Shown: positions 21,188 through 55,339, counted from the first letter of the stretch. The stretch: 64,000 nt of DNA from Siphonodentalium dalli (GCA_032622095.1 CP136065.1:60071094-60135093); one strand, 5' to 3'. Numbers and translations: made by a program. The notes: generated by a model not told the origin, from the sequence alone.

Positions 21188-23924
21188 TGAAAGTGTCAAT
21201 GACACTGTAGCTCAACTTGGAAAGGGAATAATTTAATGTATTACAGTCAATGGACGATTAGGAATGTGGGAAGTTAAATGTCTATTAATAGTTTATGGAC
21301 ATGAAGAGAAAAGTAAAATCCAAGATGGCTGCTGGCGGCCATGTTTTCGGCCGAATGACCCCAAAAGAATCGTTCCCATCTACATGTCATCGTTAACAGC
21401 CATGACAAATTTTATGATGATCAGACTAAAGGTACGACCTGTAGCCCGTGCTAAAGAATTTAGTCATACAAAGAGTAAAATCCAAGATGGCTGCTGGCCG
21501 CCATGTTTTTTGGCCGAATGACCCCAAAATTACTCGTTCCCATCTACATGTCAATATTCAAATTTCATGATGATCAGCCGAACAGTACGACCTGTGGCCC
21601 GTGCTAATGGATTGAATTTTGAAATCCAAGATGGCCACTGGCGGCCATTATTTTTTGTCCGAATGACCCCAAAATGAATCGTTCCCATCTACATTCCAAT
21701 TTCAACAGCCATCACAAATTTTATGATGATCAGACTAAAGGTACGACCTGTAGCCCGTGCTAAAGGATTTAGTCATACAAAGAGTAAAATCAAAGATGGC
21801 TGCTGGCGGCCATGTTTTTTGACCGAACAACCCCAAAATGACTCGTTCCCATCTACATGTTATTATCAACATTCACGACAAATTTGATGATGATCAGACT
21901 AAAGGTACGACCTGTAGCCCGTGCTAAAGAATTTAGTCATACAAAGAGTAAAATCCAAGATGGCTGCTGGCCGCCATGTTTTTTGGCCGAATGACACCAA
22001 AATTACTCGTTCCCATCTACATGTCAATATTAACATCCATGACAAATTTCATGATGATCAGACGAACAGTACGACCTGTTGCCCGTGCTAATGGATTGAA
22101 TTTTGAAATCCAAGATGGCCGCTGGCGGCCATGTTTTTTGTCCAAATGACCCCAAAATGACTCGTTCCCATCTACATTCCAATTTCAACAGCCATGACAA
22201 ATTTTATGATGATCGGACTAAAGGTACAACCTGTAGCCCGTGCTAAAGGATTTAGTCATACAAAGAGTAAAATCAAAGATGCCTGCTGGCGGCAATGTTT
22301 TTTTGACCGAATGACCCCAAAATTACTCGTTTCCCATCTGCATGTCAATATTAACATCCATGACAAATTTGATGATGATCAGACTAAAGGTACGACCTGT
22401 AGCCTGTGCTAAAAAATTAGTCATACAAAGAGTAAAATCCAAGATGTCTGCTGGCCGCCATGTTATTTGGCCGAATGACCCCAAAATTACTCGTTCCCAT
22501 CTACATGTCAATATTAACATCCATGACAAATTTCATGATGATCAGACGAACAGTACGACCTGTGGCCCGTGCTAATGGATTGAATTTTGAAATCCAAGAT
22601 GGCCACTGGCAGCCATGTTTTTTGTCCGAATGACCCCAAAATGACTCGTTCCCATCTACATTCCAATTTCAACAGCCATCACAAATTTTATGATGATCAG
22701 ACTAAAGGTACGACCTGTAGCCCGTGCTAAAGGATTTAGTCATACAAAGAGTAAAATCAAAGATGGCTGCTGGCGGCCATGTTTTTTGACCGAACGACCC
22801 CAAAATGACCCGTTCCCATCTACATGTTATTATCAACATTCACGACATATTTTATGATGATCAGACTAAAGGTACGACCTGTAGCCCGTGCTAAAGGATT
22901 TAGTCATACAAAGAGTAAAATCCAAGATGGCTGCTGGCGGCCATGTTTTTGGGCCAAATGACCCCAAAATTACTCGTTCCCATCTACATGTCAATCTTAA
23001 CATCCATGACAAATTTGATGATGATCAGACTAAAGGTACGACCTGTAGCCTGTGCTAAAGAATTTAGTCATGCAAAGAGTAAAATCCAAGATGGCTGCTG
23101 GCCGCCATGTTATTTGGCCGAATGACCCCAAAATTACTCGTTCCCATCTACATGTCAATATTAACATCCATGACAAATTTCATGATGATCAGACGAACAG
23201 TACGACCTGTGCTAATGGATTGAATTTTGAAATCCAAGATGGCCACTGGCAGCCATGTTTTTTGTCCGAATGACCCAAAAATGACTCGTTCCCATCTACA
23301 TTCCAATTTCAACAGCCACGACAAATTTTATGATGATCGGACTAAAGGTACGACCTGTAGCCCGTGCTAAAGGATTTAGTCATACAAAGAGTGAAATCAA
23401 AGATGCCTGCTGGCGGCCATATTTTTTGGCCGAATGACCCCAAAATGACTCGTTCCCATCTACATGTCATTATTAACATTCTTGACATATTTTATGATGA
23501 TCAGACTAAAAGTACGACCTGTAGCCCGTGCTAAAGAATTTAGTCATACAAAGAGTAAAATCCAAGATGGCTGCTGGCGGCCATGTTTTTGGGCCAAATG
23601 ACCCCAAAATTACTCGTTCCCATCTACATGTCAATCTTAACATCCATGACAAATTTCATGACGATCAGACAAATAGTACGCCCTGTAGCCCGTGCTAATG
23701 GATTTAATTTTGAAATGCAAGATGGCCACTGGCGGCCATGTTTTGTTACCGAATGACCCCAAAATTAATCATTCTGGTCTAAATGTTGATGTCAACAGCT
23801 ATGACAAATTTCACAATGATCCGACCTGTAGACTGCATTGTTGACGCCTTACGTACACACGCACACACGGACGACAAAGCCATGGCAATAGCTCAAACTT
23901 TACAAAGTAAAGTTGAGCTAAAAA
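21188..23924 (+). mobile_element. Family A element with A-A-B higher-order repeat
   Basis: Complete copy: the 5' palindrome is at 21,188 and the 3' CACACACGGACGAC tract plus AACTTTACAAAGTAAAGTT hairpin lies at 23,860-23,924. About sixteen monomers are present. B-type monomers (GATTGAATTTTGAAATCC) sit at about 21,627, 22,107, 22,590, 23,236 and 23,715, giving a trimeric A-A-B period of ~480 bp with one extra A monomer between the third and fourth. This indicates amplification of a trimer, as in satellite DNA. Confidence 0.75.
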
Positions 23925-24018
23925 CTGTGACCACTCTGGACCACTTGGAAAAAAGTTACTTTTTTCGCAGCTGAACCACCCACCCACCCCGGCCTACTGT
24001 ATGGAAAAAAAGTGAATG

Positions 24019-24040
24019 ACCCCCCCCCCCCCCCCCCCCC
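24019..24040. repeat. Poly-C tract
   Basis: A run of about 20 C. It is one of about ten such C or G runs in the window (9187, 17,844, 24,832, 28,770, 32,307, 33,185, 34,044, 46,458, 57,430). Confidence 0.95.
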
Positions 24041-24254
24041 TGCACCAAGGTGGCTTTCTGCTGAGGTTAATTAATTTCAAAAGAAGTCTTATTTTGGCCT
24101 GTTATGATTGAATAAAACCTGCATTAATTAAAAAAATTATTGAAATCTGTTCATACCTGTTTGTGTCATCAAGACGGACAAACTAAAATCACAAGTATAT
24201 GTATAAAGTCCAGATAAAGGGACCAATTGTCATTAATATAAAATGATTTATTAG

Positions 24255-24290
24255 CTCATTCCATAGCTTTCGGTCATAGGCCTTCGTCAG
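24255..24290 (-). ncRNA. Hammerhead-ribozyme-like core (candidate)
   Basis: On the minus strand CTGACGA (24,284-24,290) matches the CUGANGA box. A short stem with GGCC / GACC around TAT follows, then GAAA (24,268-24,271). GCT...AGC could form a short stem III before CTA, an allowed N-U-H site. Stem I pairing is weak on inspection and the right-hand repeat copy lacks the CTGACGA box, so activity is doubtful. Penelope-like elements are known to carry such motifs in their terminal repeats. Confidence 0.35.
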
Positions 24291-24430
24291 TAGAAAACGA
24301 TTAACACAGTAAAGTCTACATGTTGCTCTGACATCAACTCATTCGTAAATGCCAGACGGATAACGTACGTTCATTGAGTTTGTTTACCTGACGTCATGTA
24401 CGTTAGTGATCGATTTCATTTCGCGCCAAA

Positions 24431-24718
24431 TTACCTGGCGCCAATGTTGTTGATTTTAGTGTTGAATCCAACCCCGTAGCACGTTCTTAGCCGGCGTATC
24501 CAACCATTCTCTTTTATAAGTCTGAAGTAGCGACTCCCACTAGCATACTCTAACACGACTACCTTCATATCTAGAAGTGAATGTCCATTTGTATTGAAAT
24601 GGTCATACACCGGCTTATCTGGATGCAGGCGAATGTCTCGCATATGTTCTGTAACTCTTTCTTTCAGTTCCCGTGATGTTTCTCCCACATACACCGTGCA
24701 CGAACACTTGTCACAAAT
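24431..24718 (-). pseudogene. GIY-YIG endonuclease domain fragment (Penelope-like ORF C terminus)
   Basis: The minus-strand frame reads in from the right-hand inverted repeat without a start codon: CDKCSCTVYVGETSREL, then an EHMRDIR helix, NTNGHS, and WIRRLRTCYGVGFNT near the end. VYVGET stands at the GIY-YIG signature, R of SRELKERV and the EH pair are family residues, and the W(I)..L.T...G.N pattern is the usual C-terminal close. The frame lacks the N-terminal RT region, which would lie beyond 24,718 but is missing. Confidence 0.7.
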
Positions 24719-24805
24719 TAGGCCATATGGCCTATGGCCGAAAGCTATGGAATGAGCTAATAAATCATTTTATAAAATCACAAGGTTAACAACTCAGACA
24801 AAACA

Positions 24806-25040
24806 AGAGGTTGTATCATGGGTGCAGGGATACCCCCCCCCCCCCAATGGTGAAAATTTAAATATGGGCAGGTCGGAAACCAAATTGTGAAGAAAACGAG
24901 AGGCCGATCATGATCGGCACATGTTAACCCATCCCTTGGCGATAAAAATTTAATATGATCGGATAAATGAGAGTTTTGGTGTTGAATTATAGAGTATACT
25001 GTTATGTACTATTATAGACAAATGTACATAACACAAATTA
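24806..25040. repeat. Dispersed repeats with CGAGAGGCCGATCATGATCGG
   Basis: 24,806-24,895 (GGGATACCC..., GGTGAAAATTTAAATATGGG) is the reverse of 58,715-58,790. 24,895-25,040 (GAGGCCGATCATGATCGGC, CCCATCCCTTGGCGAT, GAATTATAGAGTATACTGTT) recurs at 40,305-40,500. The GGCCGATCATGATCGGCC-like centre is palindromic. The element class is unknown. Confidence 0.6.
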
Positions 25041-25617
25041 TTGGAATTTATGGGTCACTGGCATTTATATAAGAGAATGCACTGATACAGGATCTGTAAT
25101 GCTAAACCACCACAGCCAGCAAGCCCATGGGTTAAATGTGTAGGTGTGACCTGGACATGGAATACTTGGGTTAAGAGAGTCCAATTTAAGTTTACAATAA
25201 TAATGTGTCCTAGTATACAGATAAGCAACCTCACCACTGACCCATTAATATCAATTATATAGCACAGCTGTCAAAATATCACAGCAATTGTTTATGTTGA
25301 ACACTGACCTCTATTAAACCAATAACAATTATAATGATATCAGACCATCTGAAGATATAACTCTGCAGCACAGATGTCCAAGTCTACTGTTAATATCATG
25401 TGATGTTTATTGTTGAATCTTATTTTAAATTAGATACCATAGCCTTCTTTATCAGATTATTTGCACATTGGCATAAGAAACATCAGAAAATAATATAGCT
25501 TTATCAATAGGTAAGTAGTCCAAATGCAATTGGTGAATTAATTAAAAAATTAAAGGGACACATTGGAAATCTTTTTATCAACTTGTATCATAATCATCAA
25601 TATCTAAATGAAAACAA
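25041..25617. other. Non-coding, with a MITE fragment
   Basis: ATTTATATAAGAGAATGCACTG at 25,064-25,085 is a piece of the TTAA-type MITE family. Nothing else is recognised. Confidence 0.5.
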
Positions 25618-26069
25618 ATGACAATGTCAATGACATTTTTTTTATTGTTATTATAAAAGTTAAAAATGTTTTTTTTAAATCGATTTTTTGTTTTGTTTGA
25701 AAAATGGTCATAACTCCTTTAAAATAAATCGGATCAAACCCATATTCGAACTAGATCTGTATTTTGGGCTGTGAAACTCACATACCAAATTTGGTTCCAA
25801 AAAATGTTTGAGTTATGGCAGAATGTGTGAATTCTAAGTCGAAAAAGGGCCATAACTCTGTAACAAAAACTCCGATCAAACACAAATTCGAACTCGATCT
25901 GTATTTTGGGCTGATATACCCATATACAAAATTTGCTTCTGATTGGATAGAAAATGTTTGAGTTATCGCATTACACGTGAAGTGTCTACGGACGGACAGA
26001 CGAACGACGAGTGGTCAATCCGGACAACGACACTATGTTTACCATACATGGTATGGGTAAACATAAAAA
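25618..26069 (+). mobile_element. Family B Helitron-like element
   Basis: The 5' end has the palindrome TGTCAATGACA preceded by ACAAATGAC. The body has about two ~150-bp monomers (GGGCCATAACTC, CCATATTCGAACT, ACATACCAAATTTGG). The end has CGGACGGACAGACG, CGACGAGTGGTCAATCCGG and the hairpin TGTTTACCATACATGGTATGGGTAAACA. This plan parallels family A but the monomers and hairpin differ. There is no coding capacity. Confidence 0.6.
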
Positions 26070-26819
26070 TCATAGATCTTATATACCCCACGGATTCGCA
26101 AAACACACCAGTTGTGGTGTTTGCTAATTTGCATATATTTAGTGAACACTAATATTCGAACTTTTAAGTTGATACTTAACAAGCGTTATTATGTACTTTT
26201 TACATCGAAACATCTCGGTGATTCAATATGTTCATGTCGACATTATGGTGCAAGATTGAAAGAGTGGATCCCTTCAGGTTGGTTGGTTATAAATGTTTGC
26301 TGGTAGACAACGTAATGCATATACGTTTGTCGCGAATGAATGGTACTATACGCTTATCCATGATAACAGACCTCTCCGCGATGTCTGCAATGTGATCATA
26401 GAAGTATTTTGTTTGAGGATCGCCATGTACTTGGGAGCACTGACACATATGAATGTACGTTAATGAAATCGACAACTTCCCAATAGCTTTCGGGGAAGAC
26501 CGTTATGAAATGAACATCGCGAGTAAATTCCGCGCGCAAGGCGACATTGAATATTCCACATTGCAGAAGGCGATAACATACCTATATGGCTTATTGGTTT
26601 ACATTGTATGGACCGATATTGACGATTTAACCACCAAAATGATCGTAAATAAACGCTGATTATCAAACGATTAACGACTTGACTATCGTATATGGAACAG
26701 AACGATATAAGTAGTTACTGAAAATATACATAATCGGGAAAGAAAGCACTCGTGACTCAGTGCAACATCGTGCGTGTGGATGGCAAGGATTTTTTTCTGT
26801 GGTATAATCGGATAACAAA
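26070..26819. other. Non-coding, nothing recognised
   Basis: Several short overlapping ORFs occur on both strands. None has a recognisable domain or convincing splice context. Confidence 0.45.
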
Positions 26820-26955
26820 ACAGTTGTTGCCCTTCTTCTCGGGAGACATTGAGATTTGTCACCCGCTCGAGAACGGAATGTCTCCCTCGGGAGACATTCC
26901 GTTCTCGAGCGGGTGACAAATCTCAATGTCTCCCGAGAAGAAGGGCAACAACTGT
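26820..26955. repeat. Perfect palindrome, 67-bp arms, 2-bp spacer
   Basis: The left arm (26,820-26,886) starts ACAGTTGTTGCCCTTC and ends TGTCTCCC. The spacer is TC. The right arm (26,889-26,955) is its exact reverse complement. It abuts the 5' end of a family B element at 26,957. No ORF or known element explains it, and a 136-bp perfect palindrome would readily extrude as a cruciform. Confidence 0.95.
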
Positions 26956-26956
26956 A

Positions 26957-27262
26957 TAATGTCAATGACATTTTTTTTAATTATTATAAAAGTTAAAAAG
27001 TAAAAAAAAAATTTAATCGATTTTTTTTTTAGAAAAAGGGTCATAACTCCTTTAAAATTAATCGGATCAAACCCATATTCGAACTCGATCTGTATTGTGG
27101 TCTGTGAAACTCACATACCAAATTTGGTTTCGATCGGATAAAAAATGTTTGAGTTATCGCATTACTCGTAAAGTGTCTACGGACAGACAGACGACGAGTG
27201 GTCAATCCGGGCAACGACACTATGTTTACCATACTATACTATGGTGTGGGTAAACATAAAAA
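26957..27262 (+). mobile_element. Family B element, short copy
   Basis: It has the 5' AATGTCAATGACATTTTTTTT, one monomer (CATAACTCC...TTTGAGTTATCGCATTAC), then GGACAGACAGACGACGAGTGG and the hairpin TGTTTACCATACTATACTATGGTGTGGGTAAACA split by a small insertion. It is the shortest complete copy in the window and shows which parts are terminal. Confidence 0.65.
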
Positions 27263-27289
27263 TGTGATGAACAAATTTATTATAACGAA

Positions 27290-27850
27290 CGAGACGGAAA
27301 TCCAACATTTTCAGGTAAAGAAAGAGTGATAACTCTTTATCACACTTGAACGGGAAATGTGAACAACAACAATGAACCCTCCTTTGAAAGCTCTTCCGAT
27401 GTCAAACCTGTATACCAAATTTCATTGAGATCCGGTCACCCATGGTTGAGATATATGAGCGAGCGGACGGAAATTCAACATTTTCAGATAAACAAAGAGG
27501 GATAAAGAGGGTTCATCGATGTTGTTCACATTTTCCATTCAACAGTTATCCCGCTTTGTTTATCTGAAAATGTTTGATTTCCGTCCTTCGCTGTTGATCT
27601 CAACAATGGGTTATCGGATCTCAATGAAATTTGGTATGCAGGTTTGGCATTAGGGCTTTCAAAAGAGAGTTCATCGACGTTCACATTTTCCATTCAATAG
27701 TTATCCTTCTTGGGATTAAAATGAAAAAGCAACATCATTGGGCAGTGTTTTGAAAACGTTCATGATGGCAAACCTGCATACCAAATTTCATTCAGATCCA
27801 AGAACCCACGGCTGAGAATCAAGAGATATCTGTATGAATGGACAAAAAGA
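27290..27850. repeat. Dispersed repeat family C, inverted arrangement
   Basis: Copies of ACATTTTCAGATAAACAAAG / CTTTGTTTATCTGAAAATGT and ACCAAATTTCATTGAGATCC / GATCTCAATGAAATTTGGTA occur in both orientations around 27,510, with GAGCGGACGGAA tracts. It relates to 3060-3500, 20,025-20,340 and 58,400-58,800. There is no ORF. Confidence 0.6.
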
Positions 27851-27854
27851 AAAA

Positions 27855-28375
27855 CAAATGCAAGTGTCAATGACACTGTAGTTCAACTTGGAAAGGGAAT
27901 AATTTCATGTGTTACAGTCAATGGAGTGATTAGGAAAGTTGAAAGGCCTACCGTAGTTATGCAGAGTAAAATCCAAGATGGCCACTGGCAGCCATTTTTT
28001 TTGCCGCCGAATGACCCCAAAATGACCCCATTTACATGTCATTGTTAACATCCATCACAAATTTCATGATGATCCGACAAAAGATACGACCTGCAGCCTG
28101 TGTCAAAGGATTTAGTCATGTAAAAAGTTAAATCCAAGATGGCTGCTGGTGGCCATGTTTTTTGGCCGAATATGACCCCAAATGACCAAAGCTACGACCT
28201 GTAGCCCATGCCAAAGAGTAAAATCCAAGATGGCTGCCATGTTTTTTGGCCAAACAACCCCAAAATGACTCGATCCCATCTACATGTCAATATTAACATC
28301 AATGACAAATTTCATGATAATCAGACGAACAGTACGACCTGTAGCCCGTGCTAATGGATGCTGCCGGCCATGTTC
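27855..28375 (+). mobile_element. Family A element, 3'-truncated copy
   Basis: The 5' palindrome GTGTCAATGACAC and box TGTAGTTCAACTTGG are followed by about three partly deleted monomers. It ends abruptly near 28,375 inside a monomer. Confidence 0.6.
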
Positions 28376-29640
28376 TACCACGTAACTGTTCCATGAGAAT
28401 AGATTAGATCCTCTTGTGATTTTCACTATCGATCCGTGTCCAGTTCACTTGCGAGTTTGTACAAAATGACGAAATTTACTAGAATTCCGGTGATTATTCC
28501 ATAAATAGACCATTAATGCAAATAGCATGACAATGAACTTATTTTGATACTTAAGATTATATTAGTTCTATATTTATCACATGATTTACTCATACAAGCA
28601 GTATTCACACCCATATTTCATTGATCACCTTAAATACTGGTATTCCCCACATTGAAAATTGCAAGACGATCGCGCAGGTCTCAGCATAAAGACATCAAGA
28701 TAATCATATTGGCTACCAGATAAAGCATAACAACTAAAAAAAATGACTATAATCACAATCTCACAACCCGACCCCCCCCCCCCCCCACCCCTTCTTGCCC
28801 ATCTCTATACAATAATACACACATTGTAAATACGCACCCGCACTATATTCACCCAATATACGTACACATAACACTATCATTATACAAGCATTATGGCCCT
28901 GCCCTTACAAGTTATACTTTTTGTGGGGTCCTGTTGATATATATGTATTATAATTATATTGAATACGAAATAAATCTTATTGAATCTGAATCTATTTGAG
29001 CCTCGGTAAACCTCGAATTTAGTGAATTCGGTTGATAAATTCCGTATAAAATAGAAACTCATGTGAGATCTTCTATATATACTGGTTTCGAAACGTTTCT
29101 ATTAACCAACTTATTGACTTGGTCCAAAACAGACATGCTTTACACCATTTACCAAACTACCGTATCGCAATAAATTTTGGGGATTAATTTCAAACAAAAG
29201 TGAGTCTATTGTGAAGTTTTAGTTCCAACACATGCACACTTATTTTACCAAAAATCTGATGTTGCATATATGTTCGGGTAGTGAACCGATCTTATCAATG
29301 GTGAACTGGGGCCCCGTCACTAGTGAACTGGAACATTTCTAAAAATGGATATTTTCTTCTATTCCACGTTTACGTAACAATTTCCAACTAGTATGTTTTG
29401 ATTGTCGAGGTTGCCGGAAAGGTTTCTACAACAAATGAACTGCATATATCTCTGTTGCGGGGAAAACTTGCGTTATTTACCATGGGAAAATCCCCAGTGA
29501 CCTTGGCCAGATTGGATAAGAACTGGACCGAAAATCGGAAGAGGCATCAGTCTCGCGGAGAAGTTTCTATCCCGTGATGTTAACTTTGGGGAAAAATATT
29601 TACAGCTGCCATCTAGAGGCTACCCCAAAGATCCATACGA
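28376..29640. other. Mostly unique non-coding DNA with a possible retroposon tail
   Basis: No gene is supported. 28,890-28,995 (ATGGCCCTGCCCTTAC, TTTTTGTGGGGTCCTGTTG, GAAATAAATCTTATTGAATC) resembles the 3' end of a LINE-like retroposon in its poly(A)-signal and TTGAATCTGAATC tail. This is only suggestive. A poly-C tract lies at about 28,770. Confidence 0.35.
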
Positions 29641-29642
29641 CG

Positions 29643-30632
29643 TTTGGTGACAATCAGATGAGCGATGTGGCCTGCAGGGTGTACCAAAGAATTTAGTCAT
29701 GTAAATATAAAATCCATTTTCACACAGGCGACAATCAGATGAGGGATGTGGCCTGCAGTGTGCATCAAAGGATTTAGTCATGTAAAAATAAAATCATTTT
29801 CACACAAAGTCCCATTACTCTCAACGGCCGCAACTCTGGAATTGAAAGTATCAATGACACTGTAGCTCAACTTGGAAAGGGACTAATTTCATGTGTTGCA
29901 ATCAATGGAGCGATTAGGAATGCAGAAAGTCGAAATGTCTAATAAAAGATTATAAACATGGAGATAAAATAAAATCCAAGATGGCCACTGGCGGCTATGT
30001 TTTCCAATGAATATCAAAAACATCTGATAGCTCCCATCTAGTAGATTAATATCAAGATCAATATGAAGTTTGGTGATGATCGGATGAGGAAAGTGTACTG
30101 CAGGGTGTGCCCAAGTATTTAGTCACTTAAAGAGTAAATTCCAAGATGGCCGCCAGCAGCCATGCTTTATGACCCCAAATTTACTAGCTCCCATCTAGAT
30201 GTCAATATCAACAGCCATGATGAACTGACCAAATGTGCGACCTGTAGCCCGTGCCAAAGGATTTACTCATACAAAGAGTAAAATCCAAGATCGCTGCTGG
30301 CGGCCATGTTTTATGGCCGAATGAACCCATGACAAATTTCATGATAATCAGACTAACAGTTCGGCCTGTAGCCTGTGCTAATGGTTTGAATTTTGAAATC
30401 AAAGATGGCCACCGCATTTTTTGCCCAATGATCCCAAAAATGACTTGTTTCCCCCATCGACAGCCATCACAAATTTCATAATGATCTGACAAAAGGTAAG
30501 ACCTGTAGTCCGTGCCAAAGGATTTAGTCATGCAAAGAGTAAAATATGGCCGAATGATCCGTTCCCATCCGCTGGTCAACATTAACATCCATGACAAATT
30601 TCATGATGATCAGACAAAAACTCCGGCCTGTA
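29643..30632 (+). mobile_element. Family A element with C-type monomers
   Basis: The 5' end variant AAAGTATCAATGACACTG is at 29,843. Monomers upstream (29,643-29,815) and downstream (30,060-30,120) are of a third subtype with GGATGTGGCCTGCAG and AAAGAATTTAGTCATG. The copy is rearranged and lacks the 3' hairpin. Confidence 0.55.
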
Positions 30633-30639
30633 CTAAGGC

Positions 30640-30770
30640 CCAAAAAAAAATGTACTAAGGCCCAAAAAAAAAAAAAGGTTTTGGTTCTCAGGCACCGCCG
30701 CATTGAATAAAAAGGGCCGCATTAGGCCTTTTTATTGCAATGCCTGATGTTATGAAAAAAAAAATTGAAA
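30640..30770. repeat. A-tract repeat and small hairpin
   Basis: TACTAAGGCCCAAAAAAAA occurs twice, then a hairpin pairs ATAAAAAGG...CCGCATTAGG...CCTTTTTAT and GCATTG...CAATGC. The phrase ACTAAGGCCAAAAAAA recurs at 51,893, indicating a dispersed repeat end. Confidence 0.5.
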
Positions 30771-30935
30771 AAAACAAAAACATGTAATGTGTTAAAAAGT
30801 GACTTGCAGGCTTACAACATGAAGTAAATGACTACAATTAAGAAAATGATAAGCTGACCCTCATGCTCTTCTTACAATTAGTCATTGTGAACTAACTTAC
30901 ACTAATTGTAACAAAAGAACATAATAGTCAATGAA

Positions 30936-31142
30936 GTGCGAAAATATTTCTTTTCCCAGAGAGTGATTACAAACTGGAATAGTTTATCAGATTACATTGT
31001 TTCCACTGAATCGGTTCAACAATTCAAGGAGCAATTAATTCATTTACGTTATTCTATACATGTATGTTATTATGTGAAAGGGGTAAAAGTCATGGCGACT
31101 TACTCCCCAAACATTGATGATGATGTAACTTTATACAATTGA
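30936..31142 (+). pseudogene. LINE reverse-transcriptase C-terminal fragment
   Basis: The reading starts MRKYFFSQRVITNWNSLSDY and continues with a VQQFKEQL helix. This FFSQR...WNSL...V..FK.+L pattern is the characteristic last ~50 residues of non-LTR retrotransposon ORF2 (CR1/L2/jockey-type). Nothing upstream encodes the RT catalytic YADD region, so it is a 5'-truncated insertion, as is usual for LINEs. The last part of the ORF reads into 3' UTR. Confidence 0.65.
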
Positions 31143-31439
31143 AAGGCACAGAACTAAATTCAGCATCACATATTAGAATGGAGCGGTATCAGTTTTTAGA
31201 CAACAATAACAGTAGTTAATGTCAGGTGCATTATATAATGTTAGGTAATCCCAGTATAAGATTAAATGAGTTTATATGCACAACAGTTCCCTCTACATTT
31301 CTGGTTATTACTAGACAGAGGAAGGTATCTTTGTCCATGCTTACTATGCGCAGAAAAAAATAAAAAATAAAAATAAAACCCTCCCTCCCTCATTGATTTG
31401 AAGAAAAAAATTGCCCGAGAACCAACTCTTTTTTTTTTT

Positions 31440-31620
31440 GGCCTAATGGATTCAATTTTTAAATTCAAGATGACTGTTGGCAGCCATGTTTTTTTGCCGA
31501 ATGACGCCAGCGGACATGTTTTATACCCCAAAATGACTCATTCTCATCTACATGTCAAATTTCATAATGATCCAACCAAAGATACGACTTGTTGCCTGTG
31601 CCAAAGGATTTAGTCATCAG
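31440..31620 (+). mobile_element. Family A monomer fragment
   Basis: One diverged monomer with TTTTTGCCGAATGACG, CATCTACATGTCA and TGCCAAAGGATTTAGTCAT. No ends are present. The 460 bp after it show nothing recognisable. Confidence 0.6.
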
Positions 31621-32084
31621 AGACATATCCAGGCCGTTTATCATACCGTTTACTACATTTAACTTAATAGACATTATTTCTGTACTACTGAATTTTAGAA
31701 AATATCCTATTATATGAATTACAGTGATAATGGTCTCATTTCAAGCAGGATAAGCATAATCCATTGAACAAAAAGATATGACAATAACTTATAATCATTT
31801 CCAATCCATACGATATATAAAAAAAATTCCAAAGTTATGCTTCAGAAACTTGATCAAAGTGAACTCTCAGTAAAGTTCAAAATACTGACATCCCAAGAGC
31901 TCAAGATTAGCTCTCAATGCATTGGATTAAAAATAAAATCCAGGGGGAGACCGCCTTCCCCTCAATCAGCAGGGGGATACCCCCTCTCAAACCTCCCTCG
32001 CTCATGTCTTTGGGATATGCCTTTGGCATATAATTGCCCAAAACAGGTGTCCACAAAAAATGCAGGATACTTCACTGGTCATGC

Positions 32085-32270
32085 AAAGAGTAAAATCCAT
32101 GATGGCTGCTGGTTTATGGCTATATGACTCATTCCCATCTAAATGTCAATATTAACATCCATGACAAATTTCATGATGATCAGACGAACAGTATGACCTG
32201 TAGTCCGTGCTAATGGATCGACTTTTGAAATCAAAGATGGCCGTTGGGGACATGTTTTATTTGCTATAAA
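32085..32270 (+). mobile_element. Family A monomer fragment
   Basis: About 1.2 monomers (CATGCAAAGAGTAAAATCC, CATCCATGACAAATTTCATG, TGCTAATGGATCGAC) without ends. The ~310 bp up to the RPS9 3' end hold only a short C tract and nothing else recognised. Confidence 0.6.
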
Positions 32271-32583
32271 TCAATGGACGCAACTTTCACGCCGTTTGTT
32301 AATACACCCCCCCCCCCATATGTTGATTCATCAGCATACCGAAGATCATTAAAATTAGACTAATGATGACCAAGATATGGAGCTTCCAAGTTGTTACGGA
32401 CGGACAGGACAGTCTCATGGACGGAGCCCATTACTTTATCCCAAGCTTCGTTTGTGGGGGATAATAAGCAACATGCAGGGTGGAAATTAATAAATACATG
32501 TTGATCTCAAATCTAACATGTCAAGACAGATATTCAACCATATCCTATTAAGGACTTGGACAAACACAGATGTTTTCTTTTAG

Positions 32584-32589
32584 TTTATT
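32584..32589 (-). promoter_or_regulatory. RPS9 poly(A) signal
   Basis: AATAAA on the minus strand (TTTATT on plus) lies ~41 bases beyond the RPS9 stop codon. This is the short 3' UTR expected of a ribosomal protein mRNA. Confidence 0.8.
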
Positions 32590-32629
32590 TGCTGCTGAAG
32601 CATCAACAAACAGTTAGGTTTTAACAAGT

Positions 32630-55319
<22,690 letters not shown>

Positions 55320-55339
55320 GTTTAGACTTCAATAACCAA

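Larger units (their letters stand above)
24238..24774 (-). mobile_element. Penelope-like retroelement fragment between inverted repeats
   Basis: Inverted ~45-bp repeats (24,238-24,282 and 24,729-24,774) containing GATTTATTAGCTCATTCC and CATAGCTTTCGG(T/C)C flank a minus-strand fragment of a GIY-YIG domain. GIY-YIG at the C terminus, terminal repeats that can be inverted and hammerhead-like motifs are hallmarks of Penelope-like elements. The reverse transcriptase is absent, so this is a truncated, dead insertion. Confidence 0.65.
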
